64,000 nucleotides of DNA. Source: Planctomycetota bacterium (lineage in GTDB: Bacteria; Planctomycetota; UBA1135; UBA2386). Position numbers and translations under genes: made by a program. The stretch is from contig JADJWQ010000006.1 in the NCBI GenBank assembly GCA_016716265.1, positions 1,302,001-1,366,000 on the forward strand, given 5' to 3'. Shown one piece after another: positions 25,429 through 32,505 of the stretch (the first letter of the stretch is position 1; each line of letters begins with the position of its first letter). Under the pieces are notes generated by a model that was not told the DNA's origin, did not search any database, and was given only the letters and a program-made list of their open reading frames with translations.

Positions 25429-26444
25429 CGCAGCGCCCCCGGCAACCGCACGCCGACGAGATCGACGGCGTCGACGAGCGCCGCGACGACCTCGCCCGCC
25501 CCGACGCCGTCGAGCCGCGCCGCGTGCTCGAGCACGAGGCGATGGCCGATCGCCGCGCGCGCGACGCGCTGAACGTCGTCGAAGTCGACGCTCGGGCGGC
25601 CGGCGAGCAGCGCCGCCGCGCGCGCCGACTCGCCGAGCGCGATCGCCGCGCGCGGGCTGGCCCCGTGGCGGATCCAAGCGCGGATCCGCTCCGGGCAGCC
25701 GGGGCGCGCCGGGTGCGTCGCGGCGACCAGTCGCGCGATGTAGCGCACCACGGCGTCGGGCAGGAACACGGCGTCGACCAGCGCGAACAGCTCGCGCAGC
25801 TCGGCCTCGCTCAACGCACGTTCGACCGCCGGCGGCGTCCCGCGGCGGCGGCTGGTCAGGATCGCGGCCAGCACCTCCTCGCCGACCGACGGCACCTCGA
25901 CCTTGAACAGGAAGCGGTCGAGCTGCGCCTCCGGCAGCGGGTAGGTGCCCTCCAGCTCGATCGGGTTCTGCGTCGCGAGCACGAAGAACGGCTCGGGCAG
26001 CGGGTGGCTCTCGCCGAGCACCGTCACGCGGCGCTCCTGCATCGCCTCGAGCAGCGCGGCCTGCGTCTTCGGCGACGCGCGGTTGATCTCGTCGGCGAGC
26101 ACGCAGTGCGCGAACAGCGGCCCCGGCTCGAACTCGAACACGCGGCGGCCGTCGCGCTCCTGCAGCACCGGGCCGCCGGTCACGTCCGACGGCATCAGGT
26201 CGGGCGTGAACTGCACGCGCCGGAACGACAGCCCGAGCAGCGCGGCGAGCGCCTTGACCAGCTCGGTCTTGCCGAGGCCCGGCAGACCTTCGAGCAGCAC
26301 GTGCCCGCGGGCGGCGAGCGCGATCGCGGTCAGGTCGCACAGCTCGCCCTGGCCGAGGATCACCCGCGCCATGCCGTCGCGCAGGCGGGTCAGCAGCTCA
26401 CGCCCGCGCGCGATGCGCTCGGGGCTCTCGAGGGTGTCGCTCAT
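25425..26444 (-). CDS. MoxR-family AAA+ ATPase
   Basis: A 339-residue AAA+ ATPase of the MoxR group. Walker A is EGLPGLGKTELVKAL; Walker B is CVLADEINRASPKTQAALLEAM, given here as the core LADEINRASPKTQAALLEAM. Sensor 1 is in LATQNPIELEGTYPLPEAQL, and the lid helices follow. MoxR ATPases act as chaperone-like remodellers, often to insert metal cofactors or to mature VWA-domain complexes. It is the first gene of a six-gene run (MoxR, membrane protein, ABC ATPase, permease, DUF58, BatA/VWA) whose junctions all overlap. The promoter should lie in the 174 bases upstream, which also follow the OPT gene on the same strand. Confidence 0.92.
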   Translation of the reverse strand: MSDTLESPERIARGRELLTRLRDGMARVILGQGELCDLTAIALAARGHVLLEGLPGLGKTELVKALAALLGLSFRRVQFTPDLMPSDVTGGPVLQERDGRRVFEFEPGPLFAHCVLADEINRASPKTQAALLEAMQERRVTVLGESHPLPEPFFVLATQNPIELEGTYPLPEAQLDRFLFKVEVPSVGEEVLAAILTSRRRGTPPAVERALSEAELRELFALVDAVFLPDAVVRYIARLVAATHPARPGCPERIRAWIRHGASPRAAIALGESARAAALLAGRPSVDFDDVQRVARAAIGHRLVLEHAARLDGVGAGEVVAALVDAVDLVGVRLPGALR

Positions 26445-26618
26445 CGCACGGACTCTCGCGGCCGGTGATCGGGGCGTCGCGGACGCGCAGTGTCGATCGG
26501 CAGGCCGGGAATTCCCAGTGCCGCCCGACAGCGGTGTGGCTCGTCAGGAAGCCCGGCCGGAACACGCAGACGGAGGTTGACCGCCGTCGTCGCACCGTGC
26601 GCAGGCTCCCGAGGCCGT

Positions 26619-28685
26619 TCAGCGCATCGCGCGCGCGGCGCGCAGCGTGCGCAGGAGCAGGTAGACGATCATGCCGACCGTGGCGGCGAGCGCGAGAGTG
26701 CCGGCGATGCCGATGGGTTCGACCGGCAGCAGATCGGGGCTCGCGGCGACGACGATCGCGATCAGGACTGCGGTGATCGCCTCGCCGGTGATCAGACCCG
26801 AGGCCAGCAGCATGCCGGCGTTCTCGAGCGCGACCTTGTCCTCGGCGTCGCGCGCCGCGAACAACCGGCCGGCGAGCCAGGACAGCAGCCCGCCGATGAA
26901 GATCAGCACCGACAGGCCGAGCGGCAGGTAGATGCCGACCGCGACCGCGAGGATCGGCATGCGGAAGTGCGCCTGCCTCGCCTTCAGCACCGCGTCGATC
27001 GCGATGATCACGACGGCCAGCGCGCAACCGAACTGGATGAAGCTCCAGTTGATGCCGGCGCCGAAGATGCCGGTCGACAGGTCCTTCATCAGCGACGCCT
27101 GCGGCGCCGCCAGCGGCTTGACCCCGTCGCGCACGGCGCGACCGATGCCCTGGTCCTCGTCGAGCAGGCCGAGCACCAGCGGGATCACGGCCGCCGAGCC
27201 GATCGAACCGAGCACCAGGCAGAGCTGCTGCTTCCACGGCGTGGCACCGACGATGTGGCCGCACTTGAGGTCCTGCAGATTGTCGCCGGCAATGCAGGCG
27301 CCGGTGCATATGAACGCGGCGAGGTAGATCACGGCAGCCGGACCGACCTTGCCGGCGAGACCGTCGTTGCCCATCAGCAGGAGCAGCAGCAGTGACGACA
27401 CGACGACCGTCGCCATCGTGACTCCCGACACCGGGTTGTTCGAGCTGCCGACCAGCCCGGCCATGTAGCCGGCGACGCTGCAGAACAGGAACCCGAACAC
27501 CAGCATCAGCAGCGTCATCACCAGCGCGATCCCGGTGGCGCCGTCGTAGCCGGTCAGCGCATAGCGAAAGGCGAGGAACAACGGCACGGTCATGACGCCG
27601 GCCGCCAGCAGCAGGAACGGCAGCGGCGTGTCGAGCTCGTTGCGGTCGGCGCCGACCGCGTCGCCAGCGCGCCTGGCGTGGAACGCCTGCAGGCTGGTGC
27701 GGATGCCGTTCACCATGGGCTTGACCAGCGTGATCAGCGACCACAGGCCGCCGACCAGCATGCAGCCGATGCCGATGCGGCGGCACTCCTGCCACGAGGC
27801 CGTCGCGACGTCGGCCAGCTGGCCCGGCGTCAGTGCGAGCAGCTCGGTGCCGCCCGGCACCGCGGCGGTCGACAGCAGCCGGTCCCCGTTGAGCCACCAG
27901 TTCAGCGGCACCCCGAGGATCGTGCCGATCACGGCGCCCGACAGCATCAGCGTGCCGATGTTGGGACCGACGATGAAGCCGATGCCCAGCAGCGAAGGAG
28001 CGAGCGTCGCGTCGGCCGTGAACAGCCAGCGGTAGCCCTGTACCGACCACGCCCTGGTGACGGCGACGCCGTCGGCGAGCCAGCGCAGGCCGCCCTCGCA
28101 CAGCTTGAACAGGCCGCCGATCACGCTGGCCTCGAGCAGCAGCCGGAAGCCGACCGCGCCGGTCCGGCTGGCTTCGGCGAGTTCGGGGCGGTCGTCGTCG
28201 CGCTCGACGCCGCCGGTCTTCAGCACCTCGGCCGTCGCCACGCCCTCGGGGAACTGCAGGCCGGCATCGACGATCAACGCGCGGCGCAATGGCGTGGTGA
28301 ACACGACGCCCATCACGCCACCGATCACGACCATCATGAAGATCGGACCGTAGTCGTAGCCGGACCACGCCCCCATCATGACCAGCGCCGGCACGGTGAA
28401 GATGATGCCCGACACCGTCGAGGCGCCGGCCGACGCGATCGTCTGCACCTGGTTGTTCTCGAGGATGTTCGAGCGGCGGAAGAACCGCAGCGTACCGAGC
28501 GCGATCGCCGACGCCGGGATCGACGCCGCGACCGTCATGCCGACGCGCAGGCCGAGGTAGGCGTTGGCGGCCGCCATCAGCATCGCCAGCAGGATGCCGA
28601 GCAAGACCGCCTTGACCGTGATCTCGGGCAGGCGGCGTTCGGGACCGACCAGCGGGGAGTGCGACGGCGAGGGTTCGGCGGCCAT
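26619..28685 (-). CDS. OPT-family oligopeptide/metal-chelate transporter
   Basis: A 688-residue membrane protein with about 15 helices. It carries OPT-family landmarks: EITVKAVLLGILLAMLMAAA at the first helix, LIVDAGLQFPEGVATAEVL in the second region, GSSNNPVSGVTMATVV, and ACIAGDNLQDLKCGHIVGAT. Prokaryotic OPT proteins import short peptides or metal-siderophore complexes by proton symport. The ATG at 28685 is preferred; a GTG ten codons upstream (28715) is possible. The gene stands alone and is divergent from the ECF sigma gene. Confidence 0.9.
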   Translation of the reverse strand: MAAEPSPSHSPLVGPERRLPEITVKAVLLGILLAMLMAAANAYLGLRVGMTVAASIPASAIALGTLRFFRRSNILENNQVQTIASAGASTVSGIIFTVPALVMMGAWSGYDYGPIFMMVVIGGVMGVVFTTPLRRALIVDAGLQFPEGVATAEVLKTGGVERDDDRPELAEASRTGAVGFRLLLEASVIGGLFKLCEGGLRWLADGVAVTRAWSVQGYRWLFTADATLAPSLLGIGFIVGPNIGTLMLSGAVIGTILGVPLNWWLNGDRLLSTAAVPGGTELLALTPGQLADVATASWQECRRIGIGCMLVGGLWSLITLVKPMVNGIRTSLQAFHARRAGDAVGADRNELDTPLPFLLLAAGVMTVPLFLAFRYALTGYDGATGIALVMTLLMLVFGFLFCSVAGYMAGLVGSSNNPVSGVTMATVVVSSLLLLLLMGNDGLAGKVGPAAVIYLAAFICTGACIAGDNLQDLKCGHIVGATPWKQQLCLVLGSIGSAAVIPLVLGLLDEDQGIGRAVRDGVKPLAAPQASLMKDLSTGIFGAGINWSFIQFGCALAVVIIAIDAVLKARQAHFRMPILAVAVGIYLPLGLSVLIFIGGLLSWLAGRLFAARDAEDKVALENAGMLLASGLITGEAITAVLIAIVVAASPDLLPVEPIGIAGTLALAATVGMIVYLLLRTLRAARAMR

Positions 28686-29038
28686 GCGGGCGGGGAGGAT
28701 AGAAGGCCGCGACACGGCGGGCGAGGCCGTCCGGGTCTCGTGCGGTCGCGCGCCACCGCCATCACCGCTCCGGCGCGAACCGCCGGGTGCGGGCGTCGCG
28801 CAGATTCCGTCCGGGAAACCCGACGGATTCCCGCCGGCTCGACCGCTGTACCAGGACCCATGGCAGTGTTGGTCCCCGGTCCGGAGCCCCGCCTCGTCCC
28901 GGGCAGCGACACCGCGTCGCTGCGCAACGGGTACCGCTCCGACCCGGCGGCCGGCATCCCGACGACGACCCGGAGCCGTCCGGGCGGGTCCGCGACCACG
29001 GGGCCGCCGTCACCCGCTGCACGGCCGAGCTCGCCCGC
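28686..29038. promoter_or_regulatory. Divergent region between OPT transporter and ECF sigma gene
   Basis: 353 bases that should hold promoters for both directions. ECF promoters usually carry an AAC-type -35; one gcgcaacggg stretch is present near 28921, but nothing decisive is seen. No gene is recognised. Confidence 0.4.
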
Positions 29039-29605
29039 ATGACCAATCCCACCGACACCGAGGAGCTCCTCGTCGCTGCCAGAGCCGGTGACCCGGCGAG
29101 TCTGTCGGCACTGCTCGAGCAGCACCGCGCGCGCCTCCTCCTGCGCATCCGGCTGATGATGGGTGAGAAGGCACGCCGGATCGCCGATTCCGAGGACTTC
29201 GCACAGGCGGTGCTGACCGACGCCGCCAGCGGCCTCCCGAAGTTCGAGCCGCGCGGACCGGACGCCTTCCTACGCTGGCTCACCGTGATCGCCAGGAACC
29301 GCATCCGCAGCGCGGTGCGCCGGCACCGCGAGGAGTCGCTCGACACCTTCGTGCTGACGGGTTTGAGCGCCGGGTCCGGACCGAGCACCGCGGCCGAGCT
29401 GTCCGAGCTCCGGGAACGGGTCGTCGACGCGCTCGCGGCGATGTCCGACGACCACCGGCGCGCGATCGAGCTGCGCCAGTTCGACGGACTGCCGTTCGCA
29501 GCGATCGGCGAGCGGCTGGGCCGCAGCGAGAACGCCGCGCAGCTCCTGTTCACACGCGCCCTGGTCGAGCTCGGGGCCCGGCTCGGTCGCACGGAGAACC
29601 CATGA
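29039..29605 (+). CDS. ECF-type RNA polymerase sigma factor (kinase-linked)
   Basis: A 188-residue ECF sigma factor. Region 2 includes ARRIADSEDFAQAVLTDA and FLRWLTVIARNRIRSAVRRH. Region 4 includes LAAMSDDHRRAIELRQFDGL and the helix-turn-helix PFAAIGERLGRSENAAQLLF. The start is the ATG opening MTNPTDTEELLVAARAGDP, which is the usual first segment. The last four bases of the stop region overlap the start of the kinase gene (ATGA). In Planctomycetes such ECF-STK pairs are known groups in which no classical anti-sigma factor is encoded, and the kinase is thought to control the sigma factor. Targets are unknown. Confidence 0.9.
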   Translation: MTNPTDTEELLVAARAGDPASLSALLEQHRARLLLRIRLMMGEKARRIADSEDFAQAVLTDAASGLPKFEPRGPDAFLRWLTVIARNRIRSAVRRHREESLDTFVLTGLSAGSGPSTAAELSELRERVVDALAAMSDDHRRAIELRQFDGLPFAAIGERLGRSENAAQLLFTRALVELGARLGRTENP

Positions 29606-31800
29606 GCCCGGACGCCCCCGGAGACACCGTCTGGGTCACGCGCTGGTTGGAGAAGCTCGCCACGCCCTCGCCGCCGACGCTCGACGAGTTCTGCACTGGA
29701 GTGCCCGAGGCGGACCGCGCGCGCGTGCGCGACGCCTGCGCCGCCGCCGCGACGGCACTCGAGATGCTCGCGCCGCTGGCCGGTGGCGCCGCGAGCGACC
29801 TCACCGGCCGACGGCTCGGCGAGTTCGAGCTCCTCGACGTGCTCGGCCGCGGTGGGATGGGCGTGGTCTACCGCGCCCGCCAGCCCTCCCTCGATCGCAC
29901 GGTCGCGATCAAGGTCGTGACCACCGGTGCGCTCGACTCGACGCGCCGGCTGGAGCGCTTCCGCACGGAAGCCCTGGCGACCGCGCGGGTCGACGATCCG
30001 CGCATCGTCAAGGTGTTCGCCGTCGGCGAGTCCGAAGGCGTCCGCTACATCGCGATGGAGCTCGTCGACGGCCATTCGCTGTACGAGGACTTCGCGCGCC
30101 GGCGCGGCGAGTCGGACGACGGCCCGCCGACCCTGCCCCTGCCCGGCGAAGCGGGATCGATGCGCAGGATCGCAGCGTTCTTCGCCGACCTCGCCGAAGC
30201 CCTGCACGCCGCGCACACGGTCGGGGTGCTGCACCGCGACGTCCAACCGAAGAACATCCTGATCGACCGCTGCGGCCGCCCGCGCGTGATCGACTTCGGT
30301 CTGGCCCGGCTCCTCGATCAGCCGAGCCTGACGCGCAGCGGGGAGGCCGCCGGCACACCGTTCTACATGAGTCCCGAGCAGGTGCGCGCGCTGCGGAACG
30401 AGATCGACCACCGCACCGACATCTACTCGCTCGGCGCCGTGCTCTACGAAGCCCTGACCCAGGTGCGGCCGTTCGAAGGCGACACCTCGCAGCAGGTGAT
30501 GCAGCGCATCCTGCGCGACGAGCCGATGCGTGCCGAGCGCCGCAATCCCGCGGTGAGCCGTGCGCTCGGGACGGTGTGCGGGCGCGCGCTGGAGAAGCGG
30601 CGCGAGCACCGCTTCGCCGACGCGGGCGAGTTCGCAGCCGAGCTGCGGCGCGTCGCCGCCGGCGAGTCGATCCACAGCATCGCGCCGGGACCCGCGCGGC
30701 GCGCAGCGCGCCATCTCGCACGCCGCCCGCTGCGGTGGCTGCTGCCGGTCGTCGCCGTGCTCGCCGCGACCGTCGCGGTGTGGCTCACGCGACCCGGGGC
30801 GCCGACCGCGGTGCTGGCCGTCACCCGCCCCGGACACGCGGGTGCCGAGGTCCTGCTGCAGCAGATCGAACCGATCGAGTGGCGCCCCGGCCCGGCAGAG
30901 CGGCTCGGCACGGCACCGCTCGAGATGCGCATCCCGCTCGGCTTCTACCGCCTGTGGCTGCGGAACGGTGACGCGTTCGCCGAGCTGCCGGTGACCGCCA
31001 CCGACGCGGACGCACGCATCGAGGTCGGTGCTGCCACCCTGCGCACGGCGGCCGACGCCCGGACCGGAATGGTCGAGGTTCCCGCCGGCGCGTCCCGCTT
31101 CGGCAACGAGTCGCAGGGCTTCCCCGGCCGCGTGCTGCACGTCGTGGATCTCGCTGGCTACCTGATCGACGAGGCCGAGGTCAGCAATGCCGAGTTCCGC
31201 GCCTACGTGCTCGCGACCGGTGCCGCACCACCCTCGGTATGGCCCGAGAGCTGGGAGACCACCTGGGACCCGGCCTGGGACGACCTGCCGGTTCCCGGGG
31301 TCACGCAGGCACAGGCCCAGGCCTACGCGAGCTGGGCTGGCAAGCGGCTGCCGACAGAGCAGGAATGGGAGCGCGCCGCGGCCGGCAGCGACGGCGGCGA
31401 GCTGCCGTGGCGCTCCGACTACGACCGCGACGACGTGCTCGCGCGCGCGGTCGTCGCTCGCAGCCCGCGATCCCCGGCCGCGCCGTGGCAGCCACGCTGG
31501 GAGAGCTACCTGCGCGGCGTCGCGCCGGTCCGCAGCCACCCCGAAGCGCGCAGCGCGCTCGGGATGTATCACACCCTCGGCAATCTGACCGAGTGGACCG
31601 AGACGCACATGACGACGCCCGGGAGCGTCGCACCGCGGGTGGAGCGGACCATGTTCTGCATGCGCGGCGCAGCGTTCGACGACGACAGCGACCTCGTGCT
31701 GACGCTGCGCCGCGTGATGTACGGACCCGGCTTCACGAACCTCGAGTACCTCGGCTTCCGATGCGCGAAGAGCCTCGCACCCCCTGCCGTCGCGCAATGA
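29602..31800 (+). CDS. Ser/Thr protein kinase fused to a formylglycine-generating-enzyme-like domain
   Basis: A 732-residue protein. Residues 72-350 form a Hanks-type kinase: P-loop GRGGMGVVYRA, Lys104 in VAIKVV, DFG at 231-233 (VIDFGLARL), and a GTPFYMSPEQVR activation-end motif. The catalytic loop reads HRDVQPKN (211-218), so the usual lysine two residues after Asp213 is Gln215. One transmembrane helix lies near 375-395 (LRWLLPVVAVLAATVAVWL). The extracytoplasmic part ends in an FGE-sulfatase (SUMF1-like) domain from about residue 488: GMVEVPAGASRFGNESQG, EVSNAEFRAYVLATG, LPTEQEWERAAAG and a C-terminal GFRCAKSL. The catalytic cysteines of true FGE are not apparent, so the domain may be a sensor. 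Coupled to the ECF gene. Confidence 0.9.
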   Translation: MSPDAPGDTVWVTRWLEKLATPSPPTLDEFCTGVPEADRARVRDACAAAATALEMLAPLAGGAASDLTGRRLGEFELLDVLGRGGMGVVYRARQPSLDRTVAIKVVTTGALDSTRRLERFRTEALATARVDDPRIVKVFAVGESEGVRYIAMELVDGHSLYEDFARRRGESDDGPPTLPLPGEAGSMRRIAAFFADLAEALHAAHTVGVLHRDVQPKNILIDRCGRPRVIDFGLARLLDQPSLTRSGEAAGTPFYMSPEQVRALRNEIDHRTDIYSLGAVLYEALTQVRPFEGDTSQQVMQRILRDEPMRAERRNPAVSRALGTVCGRALEKRREHRFADAGEFAAELRRVAAGESIHSIAPGPARRAARHLARRPLRWLLPVVAVLAATVAVWLTRPGAPTAVLAVTRPGHAGAEVLLQQIEPIEWRPGPAERLGTAPLEMRIPLGFYRLWLRNGDAFAELPVTATDADARIEVGAATLRTAADARTGMVEVPAGASRFGNESQGFPGRVLHVVDLAGYLIDEAEVSNAEFRAYVLATGAAPPSVWPESWETTWDPAWDDLPVPGVTQAQAQAYASWAGKRLPTEQEWERAAAGSDGGELPWRSDYDRDDVLARAVVARSPRSPAAPWQPRWESYLRGVAPVRSHPEARSALGMYHTLGNLTEWTETHMTTPGSVAPRVERTMFCMRGAAFDDDSDLVLTLRRVMYGPGFTNLEYLGFRCAKSLAPPAVAQ

Positions 31801-31825
31801 TCCTCGCCTGCTTGCCGCTCCGGAC

Positions 31826-32374
31826 ATGAACACGAACCGCTCGCATCCCGCTCTGCTCACCCTCCTGTGCTGGCTGCCCCTCCATGCCTGCCAGGCACCC
31901 TGTCTGCGCGATCCCGCACCGGACCACGCGATCGCCGAGATCTCGCTCGTGATCCAGCCCGACGCCGACAGCCGGACGGCGTTCGACCGCCTGCCTGCCA
32001 CCGACCAGCATCGGGTCGTCGAGGCGGCGTGGCTCCAGGTCGCCGAGCGCATCCCACGCGCGGCGATGGCCGAGCTCGGCCCGCACCGGATCGCCCTGGA
32101 CACCGACGGCTACCCGTCGCGCGTCGAGCTCGATCGCCTGCTCGGACGCTTCCGCGGGCTCGGCCGCTTCGCCGTCGATCCGCCGAAGGGCTGCACCTGG
32201 GACAGCGACGGCGACCCGGTGCGGACCCTCAAGTGCGCCTGGAAGTTGCCCGGCGAGATCCGGGTCGGTCTCGAGCAACCGCTGCCGGAGATCAAGTTCC
32301 TGCTGGAATACGAGATCCACAGCCGCTTCCTGCGACCCGACTCGTCGGCCGGCATGCCCGGGCCGGGCAATTGA
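31826..32374 (+). CDS. Hypothetical lipoprotein downstream of the kinase
   Basis: A 182-residue protein with a signal sequence and possible lipobox WLPLHAC (Cys22). The mature part has no motif I recognise; it contains short helices (AAWLQVAERIPRAAMAEL) and a strand-rich end with two cysteines (KGCTWDSDGDPV, LKCAW). It starts 26 bases after the kinase stop and is probably in the same transcript. It may serve the sensory side of the sigma-kinase system, but that is only position-based. Confidence 0.65.
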   Translation: MNTNRSHPALLTLLCWLPLHACQAPCLRDPAPDHAIAEISLVIQPDADSRTAFDRLPATDQHRVVEAAWLQVAERIPRAAMAELGPHRIALDTDGYPSRVELDRLLGRFRGLGRFAVDPPKGCTWDSDGDPVRTLKCAWKLPGEIRVGLEQPLPEIKFLLEYEIHSRFLRPDSSAGMPGPGN

Positions 32375-32505
32375 GGCTCGCTCCGGGAGCCCCGCTCGCC
32401 GCGCATCGTCATACTGCGGCCTCGGACACGCGTCCGTCGGCTCGGTGTCGTTCGTGACCGCCACGCCGGACGACTGCGTGGAGCGACCGACCCGGTCATC
32501 CCATA

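Noticed and set aside
28762..32103. Minus-strand frame of 1,113 codons
   Set aside because: It lies opposite an ECF sigma gene and a kinase with conserved motifs; composition effect only.
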